Source: Lytechinus pictus
Lineage: Eukaryota > Echinodermata > Echinoidea > Temnopleuroida > Toxopneustidae
Direction: 5' to 3'
DNA length: 64,000 nucleotides
NCBI RefSeq assembly: GCF_037042905.1
Contig: NW_026974140.1
Location: 17,596,001 to 17,660,000, forward strand
The position numbers and the translations under genes are program-made. The notes beneath the pieces were generated by a model that worked only from the letters and a program-made list of their open reading frames with translations, was not told the DNA's origin and ran no database searches. Below are positions 22,201-37,200 of the stretch, piece by piece. Each line of letters starts with the position of its first letter. Within the stretch, counting starts at the first letter, position 1.

Positions 22201-25200
22201 TGGCATGGCTTCATGTGCGTATGTGCTGGTAGCTATTAGAATAGAAAGAATTTATGTGGTTGTATTCTGGTATGTCGATAGTCTCTTCAGACGAAAAGTG
22301 AATATACATGTAAGCCAATGATTTGCATGCAGATTAATTCACAGGTCTTTTTTTTTTCTAGATATCTCTATGAAAGTGAATTTTCAAAGATGTGACAATG
22401 GTAAATTATATAATTGGTGGCCTTGGGTAAACTTTGTAAACAATAGGCCTACAATCCATTCAAGTTACAACTACAATACATGCAGGTATATTTTTCCCCC
22501 TAAAAACATCTGTTTCAAGGTAACATCACAATGTCTCAAATTGACAATGACCATTTTCCCTTTCCATAATATTCTCAGAAATTACCAGTAGTGTTAAAAT
22601 CCCAGATTTTTTTTAGAACTACATGTAGGCCTACATTTGCTATGGGAAGAGTGATATGACTTGTCTTCCAAGAAGAGAGGGGTCATGAAGTTAGATTTTA
22701 AATCAGAGATTAAATATAATTTTGTCTTTTGACTGGGGGGGGGGGGATATTTAAATTCTGGCATTCAACCAAGTCTCAATTTTAATGCATAAAGCGGTAG
22801 AACTGTCATTTGCTCTTTTTGGAAAGCCTATGATCAATTGCCCCAGCGAAGGTCAAAATTAAATAGTAATTTTTAAATCACATACACTGTACATGGGAAA
22901 CCATAAGTGGAATGTTTGGTGATCTCAGAATACATAGCGCTATCCTATGCAGGGGTGACTTTGAAGAATTTATTTCATCACTTTCCTGCTAATCTTGTTT
23001 TTATTCCAAATGTTCTTATAAGTTGACCTGTGCAGAAGTTAAGTAAAAAATATACAGGCCTACATCATATCTTTTGTCATAGACTTTGAAATAGACAGCT
23101 TTTGATACTGTAGAAACTTAGCTGCATACTGAGTGACATGGATGAAGTCTGTAATACAATTATCCATCCTGAAAACATCACAAGTACCTTTCATCTTATC
23201 TTTGTTTGCTTTTGTAATCTTCTCCAACATCTTGTTTGCTCTGCCAGAGTATTTCATTGATGTCAACAATGCCCCTTTAATGAGGTACAAGTTACATAAT
23301 CATTTCCCCCAGGTAGTGTAGCTATTGGAGGAGATGGTGGGATTATTTTAAACCTCATTTGCATATAACAGTAATATTGCCATTGGCATTCATGTTAATG
23401 TTTAATGCATAAAGCCCAAACTTGAATATGCTTTCACTAATCACAGTCACCTCTCTGATTTCCAACCTATGATAGACAAATTAGGGACATTATGAAGAAT
23501 TATCCTCCAAATAACCCCTTTTAGAATATAATTGGCAGAAAGAAAAAAAAATCAGAATGTTATGAAATACTTGTACATGTATGTAATGTGAAATTTTGAG
23601 TCTTCCATGTTACTGTTGCAAAATGAATTCATGCCCATGTACATATAACCAAACCTCTTTAGTTTCCTTTTATAACTTTTACAAAATATTTGATATTGCT
23701 TTTACACAATAATAAATTTCATATAAAATTAAATCAATCATATGTACCTGCAATTTCTCTGATAGTTGTGTCTTCGATGTTACACCAGATTCTTTCTTCC
23801 ATAGTCCAGTTTCATTGATGAGAGGGTTTCGATATTTGGTATTATGAATACAGAAATAAGTTCTTGAATTGGTTGAATTTGGTGTTTTTACAATTTTCTG
23901 TCATGTATCCTTTTATTTCAATAGTTTACCACTGTTACATTAGGTGGTTTCAATCCTCCTTGATCACAAGAATCCCTGTTAAATTACAAGATTACACATT
24001 ACTGCCAAAATTACCTAGTATTTTCTGATCTGGGTAAATTTCCTGATCAGAAAATACCGGTAACTGATGAATTTCGAGGCGGTCTGAAACCTCTTAGTGC
24101 GTATAAGATGTGGTTGATTTCCGGTGTACATGATGCATTTGATTCATTGAAAATGACAGGTTAATGGATACCTACCATATCTTTGGGGCAAAAAATGCAA
24201 AAAATGAGTTTGCAAAGAGGTTATTTCCAATGAAACAGGTTTATGATTAGGATTGGTAGATGAAATGCATGAAAATAATTATTCTGATATCATTTTTAGT
24301 CTCAAATTTTTAAGAAATTCTCATGGCCTGAAATTTGTAACTATTTACAATGTGTATAACCGGTACTACCATCCGTCATTCATAACCTCAAATAATCATT
24401 TGTAGTTTGAAAATATATTATCCAGACAGATTTCAGAAGCTGTACTGTATTGCATCTTATCTTTGGGAGAAATCTTAAGTGATTTTTGCAATGTGATACA
24501 TATACGTATATCCTCAGATATTTCAGCTTCTGTATTTCCTTCAATCAGGATGAACAATTTGATATGCTTTTATTAAATTTCAAATCTGTCTACAATCAGA
24601 TCATTTAAAACCTTTGTCATATATATACATTATTATTCAATGTTGGAGATTAGAAGCCAAGATACAGATGGGAGGTTATATGGGAGAGTTAGTTATCACA
24701 ATTTGAGAGAATGAAGTCAGTTCAGGCAGAGGACATGGGTAAATGCAAGAAAAAAAAGACAAATGAAATCAGGGAATAATTAATATTTTAGGGCCCTCCT
24801 CATGTATGTAGCCCACCTCTTCAAATTGATAGTTTACATTGAATTTTATGGGGAATTCAGGGGACTCGTTTTTTTCTAGTGTTCATCATTGATATGGATA
24901 TGATTATATAACAAGCATTGTAAATGGAAAATAGATAAGAATTGGAGATGAGTACTATTAATGCAAACGGTAGGGTTATTCTGTTATAACTTCATTGTTA
25001 TGTGTAGCAGGGAATAATTTTCCAGGTATCGCATCGCAATTTGCTCCACATTTTTGAAAGACTGCTATGCCTAAAGTCTTTTGTATAGCATATTTTTACA
25101 TACATGTAGGACCTTACATTAGTTGAGAGCTTTTCTCTCATGACCAAATATGCTATTCAAATTTGTAAAGCAAAATTATTCCCTGTGTAGGCAATGCACA

Positions 25201-28200
25201 TGCATATTAAATTGGTTTTGGCTATCATGAGGGAATACAGTGAGTGCTCAATGATGCAAGCATACTATCCCCATGGAGATGAATAATGTCAATTGATTAT
25301 GTTCAGGCTTAGTATAATCAGCCACCTTGTTGAAAGCACATCAGAAGTGAAAATGCCACTTGTCTTTTCATAACTCATGTCTTGTGAGGAAGAAAAAAAA
25401 AACACCTTGCTGTATTAGTACTGAGTTTTGCAGTTATTTTTTTAATTTTTATGTGAGTAGTCAAGACTTTGAAGGCCTACATGCATGTATTGTGGATCAT
25501 GAACCTTGAGTAAAATGAAGGGTACAACGGATCCTTCTACTCTGTACCTACTTGCATACCTGTTATCCTTCAGTGTAACTAAATTTCAAGTTTCAATACA
25601 CTTCATGGTAATAATACCCCCACCCCCATACACACAAATCAACCTTGTTCACTTTTCTTTTGACTGTGTTTATTAACCGTATCAAGTTATTGTCATGTCC
25701 TAACAATGCACATTTGCATTCCAAAAGGAAAACTATTGGATACAAGGAAAAACTCAATGGCTTTGTTATGGTTTGGGTGATTAGTCTCAAGAACAGACTT
25801 TTCTGTGTGAATAGAAGTATAGAATAGAATAGTAGTAGCACTCAACCAAAAAATTATTTGTTTATAAAACGGTTTTATGATTAAGACAGTCTACATAATA
25901 GCTTTAATCCTCTCTTCTTTGTCTATTTTCCTATTAATACCTTGGTCACATTTGCTCTACGGCGGCCATACGGCGAGTCAAAAACAGCCGTTTTAACATT
26001 TTTTGTTCCAACTATATATAGGTGGTTTGCATTAGAATTAATAAAACGGCTGTTTTCGACTCGCCGTACGGCCGCCGTAGAGCAAATGTGACCAAGGTAT
26101 TAGCGCATAGAGATGCCTATGGGTAGTCATATGCGCTATACAAGCAATATCGTATTATTATTATCAACCAGGTTTCAAATCCTGTATGGAATGGCCAGAT
26201 TTTCTTCACACCCATTGTGACTTTACTTTGTCCCACGGATGAGGAATTTAATTTATTATATTCACTAAATAAATTGTTGAAAATCTCATTAATTACATAC
26301 TTTCATTTGTTTCCCCTTCTCACTATTTTTTTTCTGTTACACAGAGTGATCTGACAAGTCAAACATTTACAATAGGCGAAAATGGGTAAGTATTTCATCT
26401 AAAAAAATCTTTTAAAAATCAAGTCATTCCACAAGAATTATTTCCTGAAAAAAGAAGAATTAAAGGGTGAGAACAAGAATGCATGTACTAAGATGTAGGC
26501 TTTTATTTTGATGCTGATATTATCCATACTATAACTTAAAGCACATCTTGAAATTATTACCTAATTGTGATAAGTGCTGCACTGATAAGAAAAATGGTGT
26601 GGACTGTTTTGGTAACAGTGAATGCAACTTTTATTGATGTGTCCACATTTAATCTTATTTGAACAGGGAATAATTTTCCTGGTATCGCATTGCAATTTGC
26701 TTCACATTTTTGAAAGATTGCTATGCATATTAAAGTCTTTTGTATAGCATATTTTTACATAGGACTGTACATTACTTAGTTGAGAGCTTTTCTCTTATGA
26801 CCAAAAATGCTATTCAAATTTGTAAAGCAAAATTATTCCCTGTTGAATGCGGATAATTTTAGGATAATTTAATAAAAAGTGTATGACATGTACAACCTGT
26901 GTAAAAGAAGATTATCACCCTGACAAGATGTTGTCCTTCCACTCTCTAATGAGTTGTGGAAGCCATTTAAAGAATAATGTACAGACTGTAAATGCTGTGG
27001 TGAAAAATTATGTATTGAATAAGATAATTGAGATCTTTCTCCATTTCATACAGATCTAATGTACATGTACCACTATAACTTTGTCATTATGGTACTTGTA
27101 ACTAATAAAAAGGCCTACATGTAGTAACTACCATGGTAACAGGGCTCTGCAGCCAATCACAGTCAATGTTTCCATGGTAGTTACAATTATGTTAATTGAA
27201 ATAGGTCCCTGATAAGAAAGCTCATCCAATGATATGGTCTCTCTCTACCACACATCGTAAAACCTCCACCATCAATGAAAAAGTTTGAATAACTGACGCG
27301 AGGATTGCCAAAAGACAAAATAGAGTAAACCTTACAATACTGCTTGATGCGAGTTATTATTTTGTTGATGGATTTCCTCAAAACTAGGTGATGTTTTTTA
27401 AAGAATTTGGATTATGAGGGGGATTTCCCCAAACATACCCCAGGACATTCCTTGTATAGTCATGGTTCACTTTGTAACAATACACACAGATTAGGATTTA
27501 CCAAACAATGTAATGCACTGAATATCATGTATTTTTACATCATGATTGACCCCCTTAACTTCCTTCCACTTACATGTAGGAAGTTGATTTCAAATGATCA
27601 TTTTAGTTTTATTGTGATACAAGAAAATAAACATCTGAACTATGCCACTTTTGTAAATGTCAGAGATATCAATGCCCTGTACATGTATATGTACAAGTCT
27701 TTAAAAAAAAACATTCATTTATATTAAATGGGTATGAAAAGGAGCCCCTATAGATGTCATTTTATATTGTACACATTATGAATCGAAAGAGCAGTAATAG
27801 CAAGGACATAAAAAGTTGCAAAATTTTTGTAACTTGAGACATGATGTCTGCAGTTCATTTGAGTATTTACTTTTCTTTGCTATAGAAATCACAATCTTTC
27901 ATTATCATCACAGATGTTAATCAGGCTAAAAAGCGATTGCATCTGCTTCTGAACGAAACCAAAACTGAGGAAAGTATAAAGCAATTGCTGCTTGGTCTGG
28001 TTAAGGCACTTACCCTTGAGTTCTACATAACTCTTTAATTTTTGTCTCGCCCACCAGAGGTGAAGGCGAGACTTAGCGATCCAAATGTCGTCCGTCCGTC
28101 ACAAACCTAATGACACATAACTCCACAACCGTAAGTCACTTTTCAACCAAACTTGGATGGTAGATGGACTTGGGGGACCTGCATGTTATACTGCAGTCGA

Positions 28201-31200
28201 AGGTCACATGGTAAGTTCAAAGGTCATTTTCAGGTCAACGTTAAAGTTTACATGCAAGACTCTTATGACACCTAACTCCGCAACCGTAAGTCACTTTTCA
28301 ACCGAACTTGGATGGTAGATGGACTTGGGGGACCTGCATATTATGCTGCAGTCGGAGGTCACATGGTTAGGTCAAAGGTCATTTTCAGGTCAACGTTAAA
28401 GTTTACATGCAAGACTCTTATGACACCTAACTCCGCAATCGTAAGTCACTTTTCAACCAAACTTGGATGGAAGATGGACTTGGGGGACGTGCATGTTATG
28501 CTGCAGTCAGAGGTCACATGGTTAGGTCAAAGGTCATTTTCAGGTCAACGTTAAAGTTTACATGCAAGACTCTTATGACACCTAACTCCGCAACCGTAAG
28601 TCACTTTTTAACCGAACTTGGATGGTAGATGGACTTGGGGGACCTGCATGTTATGCTGCAGTCGAAGGTCACATGGTAAGGTCAAAGGTCATTTTCAGGT
28701 CAACATTAAAGTTTTTACGTGCAAGGCTCTTATGACAAGTGTTATTCCATCCCAGTCATTTCAAAATGAAGTTTTGATACAATTCTGTTTCGTGCCCTCG
28801 CAAATCACGATATTTCTGGTTATTTTCATAAGTGGGCGAGACACAAAATCGCTTTTGCCTTGTCCTTTTCATGTACATATGACAAGCCTACATGTACTTG
28901 TACTAGAGGCACTTGATGCATTGTAAGCGATTATCACTAGGATTTTCTCTGTTGGCAGTTTCATGTACTGTTAAAGTAACATTTTGTATATCCTACATTA
29001 TGTCAGCATGTCTAAACTTAGCTGTTTGGAATCAACTTTTTTAAGTGTAGATGATTATAAAGAAGGAAGTCCCATTATGAAAGTTAGTTCCCACGCTGTA
29101 CTTGTCCTGCAATCATTATGTTCCTTTTCATCTTGGAAATTATGTTAAATGTTAATAACTTCCTGAAACACAGATATACACTACCATATTAGGGAATCGT
29201 AGTAAGTTGTCCTAGATACTGGGCTCATTTCATTTTTTAAAAGGAGGAAGGTTATTAATATAAGAAATATGTCAACTGACCAAAATTTTCAAAGTTTTGC
29301 CTACATATTTTTTTCCTGGCAAATGGTGCAGTAGAACATTGTCCATAAAATAGTATTGAACATTTTGCGAGCAGAGGACTCAGAAAAAACAAACAAATAA
29401 AACACAAATGACCGAGTGACCTATTTTCTTTAGGGCTCTCTGTTATGGTAAACAATTTTATTAGGCCTAACTCTAGAATAGATGATAAACTCTTTTGAAA
29501 AGAACTGAAATTGCAATATGAGAGATTAAACTTTAAGCTTTATATTTAACTGGTATTTGCATCCCTGCATTCATTCTAATGTGCCATCACTCATATTAAT
29601 TAATTTTCTTGATCCACAAAAAGATAATAGCTTTAATATCATGATTACCGAGGTTACTTTCCTTTTAAAAGGGCACCCAGTAATTGTATAAATACATTTC
29701 AAGTACACTGAAAGACAATCCACAGATTCAGGCTTGTTAGAAAGGCCATGTATGTAACAGTATTGCTGCAGGTTTTATGATGTCTGAATTAGACTTATTC
29801 TAAAGACGGTAGTTGTCAATGACTTTTATGGATTATTTGAACACAAGTCTCTAACAACGTTGAAAAATCGCTCTTGCAACTGCCTAAAACTGCCAAGTAT
29901 CGAGCGACTCCTAACATGAAAATCGCTCCCGAATTTAGGATTTTCAGCGGGGATTTCTGGTGAGGAACAGCCAGTGCCTGAGTTTATACATGTATTGGTG
30001 CTAATGCAGTTTCACACCCGCCTGTGTTGCGGTGATGATTGACTGAGCAGTGCTGCGTTCAATGACTGCTGGCGTAGGCATCACTTTAGCTTGTGAAATA
30101 AGTTGAAATGTTGATGTAAGCTGTCTGGCTGCAATGCATTCAATATTTCATAAAATAATTTTCAAGTGAGTTTTTATCAAATAAGAAATTAGAAATTATG
30201 GAAAGGATTCCTCGAAGTACAAATTCTGTTCAAATGTGATAAAATTCATCCTATTCAATTTGATGGACAAAATTTTATAAGTTAAAACATCCAGTTGATT
30301 TTAAACACGAGATACAAACAACAAACATGAAAAACAGTAAAGTAAATAATCATTTTACAATGAAGAAAAACAAATGAATTTGTTAACAAGCAGGACAAAC
30401 TGCGATTCGAAATCATGCGCTGAATCATGAAAAAAAGAATGGCTCTCGAAAACTAAAAATGGCTCTGGTAAAATGAAAAACAAAATATTTTCAAAATGGC
30501 TCCCTAAAAATAAAAAATAATTTCAACACAGTCTCTAATATGCTCAAGCAATGTCACCGCATTCAATTGATTTGAGGATCATTTTACAAAAGAAAAAAAC
30601 CGGTGGACTATAAAACTTTCAATGAAACCCTCTAACCAATTGGTTTGCTACTTTGCTTGATTATAATTTCAGTTATATATAACCCATGCATTCAACTGTA
30701 GTACTTGTGTAGGCCTAAGTATTTGTTAACATGGGTAGTGTGTTGAATATCAAAAGGGGTTTTACCGTGATGCCTACTGCTTCCTCAGTCTGTTCATCTA
30801 TAGATGCATTTCATCGGTAGTCACACTAAATTGACCATGAGCAAAGCGAAGGAAACAAGCAGAGCGAGGGAGGTTCGTTTGATGCCAAGATAAAAGGGGG
30901 TTGGTTGTCAAGGCATCCATTCTAAATGGATGCAGATGAGATGGTGTCATCCTATTATCATATCATCATCATATCAACCTATGGGCTAATTCAGTCCAGT
31001 CTACAGGCACTTAGGATGTGATAATTCCAGATGATAATAGAGAGATGTCACTCCAGATGAGAAGAAGGAAGGGATGAGGGTTAATTCTGCCTAGCAGGAT
31101 CTTTAAAGGTGGTTAGGTCTCCAAGTTCTAAAAATTTAAAGGCAGAATTAATTCAAATACGTAAAGCTATTTTAAAAGTATACATAGACATGTAACCTGT

Positions 31201-34200
31201 GAAAGTTGCTATATAAAATCTGTTCTTTTATGAATATACTACACATAAAGACTATCAATAGTGACACAGTGTAGGAGGTAATTGCAATTGTAATTATTAT
31301 TATTTTTTACTGTATATTGTTTTTAACTGGTCAGTAGAACAAGATGACAACAAAACTAAACAGTAGGCCTATATTTTCTACCCAGGTTGTGTCGATGCCT
31401 TTTGTCAAGTACTGGTTCTCCGCCCCTCGAATGGGTCTGATACAATATTTGTAAACTCATAAAGTCAGACATGTCATACACCTCCCATTTAAACAACCAA
31501 ACATGTAGGATAACCCATTAAAACTGATAACATTAAACTAAATGAAAAATATATGTTAATTTTATAGTGATAACTGTGTCATTTTATATCTTTAACAAAC
31601 TATTTCTTTATAGTATTCTGATGATAAAAACCCCACAATGTTGCTGATGTAATTTCTTTAACATTTGTTGTATTTCTTACAAATTAATCCAGGGTGATTG
31701 ATACACTGCTCAGACATGCAACTGATACACGTAGACTACATGTACATATAGGACGTGCATTCTGAGCCCCATACAATCAAGCATGTACTGTACTATGCAT
31801 TACTCTGACATGTCTATTGATTATTAGCAGTAGTGACTGGGGTTATCTTGGGAACAAAATGACATCACAGACCTAATGTCAGAACATAACACACATGTAC
31901 ACAGCTGCCATAACTGACCTATCAAGCAAGGTGTCAATGGGTGGGGATAGGTATGATCCATCATTAGCAATGTAGGGTTGGGAGAGAAAAAAAGAATATT
32001 TCAATTTTCATATAAGCCTAGATGGGAGTTATTCCCCAAGTGATTTTCATATTGAGGTGAGGGGGGGGGATTCTTTAATGATAAAAATAACATGAAGAAT
32101 GATGACGTTTATTATAATATCCATATTGGATAGAAGTTATCTATGATTATTGATAATCCTATATGCAGTTTGACGATATATAAGGGCAATATTTATTAGG
32201 GGGTACCCCTTATACCCTTGTCCCACTTATTTTTCCTCATTTATATATAGTTGTAGTGATAGTTACATTTACACTGAAGTGTAAAAATGATAAAACTAAC
32301 ACCAAATTTATCTACACAGTGTGTAAAACATGCATGTAGGCCTAAGTTGATTAGTTTTGAAATTAACGAATAGTAATATGCCTGTATTGTATCCCACCAT
32401 TTAATAGTGCATATATATAGGCCTAGGCTATAGAATGTACAATAGAGAAACCAGAGAACAAGATAGATAGGCTTTTAAAACTAATCTTCTTGACACGTCA
32501 TGAAACTGAAATAAGGAACAGATAGCCAAGAGGTAAAATGGGACATTTACAATGCTTCAAGTCCTTGCAACAAGGTTTGAAGTCAATGGCTTTATTGCAT
32601 GTGCCAAGTTCAGGAACTACTGGTTATATTTCTCTCTTCATGATATCAGAAAAGAGTTGGAAAACATTGACAGTACATGTACCTATAAAGAAATTGATGC
32701 ATGTACAGTAGAGCCTTTGATTTTTTTCCCTAGGAATTACTTGGTGTTACAAACTGTGGGTAAATACAGATAAAAATGCAGAAAACCAGTGGTTACCACA
32801 TTACAGTGCCATAAGTTTGAAGAAAAAAAATGTACATTTTTAGTTTGCAGTCATAATTGTTGATTTACAGTCATAATTGTTGATTTACAATGGAGAATGA
32901 AATCATAAAGGCCCCCTTCTGCTCCTGAATGCAAAATATGAAATTCAGAATTTTCATCTATTTTTTCTTTCCAATTTGACTCATCAGTAATATTGTAAAT
33001 ATTCGCCCCAAAGCAATGAATAAGTTTTCAAATAGAAAATCACATTTGGGCCTTTTCACTACAATTACATGTACTGTATGCCCCAGATGTACATGTAGGG
33101 AGGAAAATTCTATTTTCATGGTCCAGTACTACCAGTTCATGTCGACCCTACATGTACATTCATATTTCAGTGTCCATGCATACAGCATAATCAGGACTGT
33201 AAGATCATGCATTTTTCAACTTCTATAAAGTTAGAATATGGTACATGTATGTAGATATGTATGAATATTTCATACTCCTCCTGATAACAAAAGGGATTAT
33301 AATAGATGAAAGTGATAACCTCATATCAATCTACCAATGATGACAACATGCAGCTATCCTCACTGTTGAATACCCGATTCCATACACCTGGCATTTACCT
33401 TCTCCAAATCTTATAAACTACATGACATAGGCTATGTTGCAGGTCCGTCCCTTATTTCATTTTCTGTGCATTCAAACACAATCTGTTCCTTGAAAATAAT
33501 TGCTCGAAGCCGAGGGATCAATGATACCTATGCTATGTCTTTAAAGGAATAATCTATGAGCTATTATTAACCTCGGACAGCATCATTTATTTTGCGTAGG
33601 GTCTTGGTTCATGAGACTAGAGTAGTTGACACCAGACATACCAAAAGATATTGAATGTCCTGGGGTCAAATGCCTATAGAGAGCATGGGGTGTAATCATA
33701 ACCGCCAAACTCTGTGATGTCATGTATCATATTTTTCAACGTCCAAGACATGTAAATAAGAAGTCACTGTGGGGGATGAAATGTGTAGTACACATAGACA
33801 AGACTGGTTTAAAAAGTATTTAAACACTGTCATGTAATCTTTCAAGATATTGGTAATTGATTATTGATTGTCTATTGAGATGCATAATTGGTATAAGTGT
33901 GCAATATACTGGTAGGCTAATAATTAAAAAAGAGACACACTTGATAAACATTGTATAGAATCATACCTCATTATAATCATTTGGAGAATAACACAATTTG
34001 AATTGTCATGCGTACATACATGTATATGTTAAATAACCCAAACATCCCCCGAAAAATGCCCCAAGCAAATGAAAAGTAATATAGATACTGTGGGGGAGTG
34101 ATTGAAGGTTCCAGCATGTCAGTAATTGTAGCAATAATGCTTAATTCTTCTAATTTCTTGACCATAATTACATTATCTGTCTGACATCACATGTGTTCAG

Positions 34201-37200
34201 CTGAATTTCTTTCTTTAGAAAATTGTTAAAAAAACAAACACACACAGAATAATGCACACATAAAAACAACAATATTTTGCTGAATATCACCAAAGAAAAT
34301 ATATTAAAATTTTCATGAATTTTGTAACTTAAAGGAGAATGAAACCCTTGAAACCAGCTGAATCCATATCAAAGAGAAAAATCAAAGAAACATATTGTTG
34401 AAAGTTTGAGGAATTTCGAATGAATAATAAGAAAGTTATGAGCATTTGAATATTGAGATCACTAATGCCATGTAGATCCTCCCATTGGCAATGCGACCAA
34501 GATCTGTGATGTCACACACGTACAACTCCCTCATTACTTTAGTACTTATTTCACTTATATTCTCACTTTTATAGAGTCTATCACAAGGCGAGGTGTTCTC
34601 TTTTAATATGAGAGGACAAGTACAGAGGTTTAACAACATTATATCATTGATGAATCGTTTGTCATATGATTAGAAATGAGCAAAAAGAGATGTTTTGGGG
34701 TATATTTTCAGTGTTCAAAAGGGTAGAGTTGTTCATCTGTGACATCATAGATCTTGGTCGCATTGCCAATGGGAGGATCTCCATAGCATTAGTGATCTTG
34801 AAATTCAAATGCTCATAACTCTTCTATTGCTAGTCCTATTTTACTCAAACTTTTGTTGATCTTATTCTTTGATTTTTCTGCTTTCACAAAAGCTAACTTG
34901 CTCCAAGAGTTTCATTCTCCTTTAAAGAATTGAGATTGGGGAATCGGTTGAACTGTGTCAAGATTGGAATGTTAAATGATAATCCAGCAAAAGTAATCAC
35001 TTTTTTAAAACCTTTTGACTTATAGTGTATGGGCAGTGGGGGTATTCTCTTCATGGGATAGTAGAGAAATACAATACATGTCTATTTTGTCAATATAGTG
35101 CCTTCATAGAGAAGTAAAACATCTATACACCTTGTCAATTTACAGTGTAGGCCTATAGAGAAATAAAATGTGTGTGTACATGTATATGGACCTTTTCAGT
35201 TTATTCTAGAAAATCGTTTAACCTATAGTCTTCATTATTGTAATGGTTACAACAAAATTTTAATTTGTACTTTAATTACTATTGATTTGATTATTCAATT
35301 CAATTCAATGTTTTATTCAATTCCAATAAAAATCAATACAGAGTATAGAATACAGTAATAACAAATACAATGTGCAATAATAAGGCAAGAAAATATAAGG
35401 TACATGTAAAACAAGTATTAAACAGATACAAATGACAATAGAGAGATACAATATTGGAATTAGGTGGTCATAAAAACCTATCAAGGTTTGTCGAGATAAC
35501 CACCCTTACATAAAAAATAAAATAAGCCAAATTGAAATTACAAATTTGATAAAATGCTCATTTATGCAAATTTATGCCCATTGACCAGACCATATGTCAA
35601 AAGTGATAATAAGCCAATGTGACAATTGAAATATAAAGATGAAATGTGGAATAATTTTTATATTTGTATGATGTGAAATAAATGTCAGAATATCAGCCCT
35701 GGTTTGAATAGGGAATCAATTTTTCAAGGCTAATTGATAAGTAATATTATTAATCGAATTGGTATCTTCACAACGCATATTCTAATGTGTGAATTGGGAT
35801 AATAAAATGAAAATGTGAGGGTACCAACTTATTGAAATTTAACGTACCTATACTGGTACTTTTGTCGTTCATGTACGTTATTAAACGTAATACATGTATT
35901 AGCTAATGAGCTAATGAGAGTTATAGTGCAGATGAACTGTGGAGGATGGTTTGTATCACCATGGCAACAGAGCTGGGGTCTGCTAATTAGCCAATAAAAT
36001 GGAATGGGTGTTAGAGAATGAATTGAGAGCTGGGGTTATTATTGAAGATACATCATGGGTGTGTATTGGCACTGAGATGATGCCATTTGTAGTTGACTTT
36101 AAAACATGTCAATGTTTGCAATACAGTATGTGCCTTTAACATGGAAATCCTAGAGGCCTAGACCTTCTATACCTGTTGCATGCGAAGATATTCCTCTTTT
36201 GTGGAAATATAGATCAATTGGTTATTTTTCGTTAATGTGCATGTATTTAGCCAGACATTTGATAAGCTAAGAAAAGGACTAGAATAATCTTTTGGCTAGG
36301 CCTATACAGTGAGTCCAAAGAATGACAGATGGCTTGTGGAATTTTTCAAAATGACCAGTCCAAAGGTTGTTTAATTATTACTCAACAAAGTGATAATGGT
36401 TGGACATTTCCATTCAATTGGAAATACTGAGTTATTTATATACATAGGCCTACTCATATACACACACACAAAACATTGTAAGAGAAAGGAAAAGTAAATA
36501 AAGTCTGATCATGTTGGAGATTCCAATTCATTTGGGTCTTTTCATATGAAAATGAAATCTGATCTAGTTTTGAAATATCAGTATGAGCACTTATGATGAT
36601 GCTCTCAAATATTACTTAAAATAGTCACTTCATGACTTTAAGTGAACAGGAAGGAGATACATGTACTATTATATTTAAAAAGGATTCTTAAACATTTTAT
36701 CAAGAGATTTCCATTTAACTTTGTATCAATATATTTTTGCAAGAATTGACCTATTGGCCCATATTCTGAAGTCTTGTTTAAGTAAGACCATTGTCCAAAT
36801 CTGATACAATTATGGGAAGCCAACAAATGTCAAAATTAATTTTGTATGCTTCTTTTGTTGACTGGTGTTCTTTTAATAGTCCATAATTCTTTTATGGTGA
36901 AGTAAAAATACTTTATTCACCTTTTCCCAGATATTCATAAAGATATGTGTATCAAATGAATGGAATCACATAAATGACCCTGTGGTCTATTAAACCAGAG
37001 CCCAGAATTTCGGCAGTTTGGTTCAAACCATGGTCGTGTAAATTGGTGACTGCTTTAATACACATGTAACAGTGCATCTATATATCCAAGTAATGTTGTA
37101 TTACCTGCGACCGTTTATTTTTAATGAGAGGTTTCTTATCTTAATTTGAAGTTTACAAATGATTTTCTTCAAACATTAGTTCAAAGAGTGCTAATATATT

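Larger units (their letters stand above)
21648..26344 (+). other. TMEM131 intron 2
   Basis: 4.7 kb without exon signals. Contains a GATG-rich simple repeat near 21770-21850, a poly-G tract at 22735, a complete family C element and a 168-bp hairpin (both listed). A short palindrome around 24024-24060 (TATTTTCTGATC..GATCAGAAAATA) is also present. Confidence 0.8.

Noticed and set aside
28312..28926. Two open frames over the 155-bp tandem array
   Set aside because: They follow the repeat, the unit is not a multiple of three, and they match no protein family.
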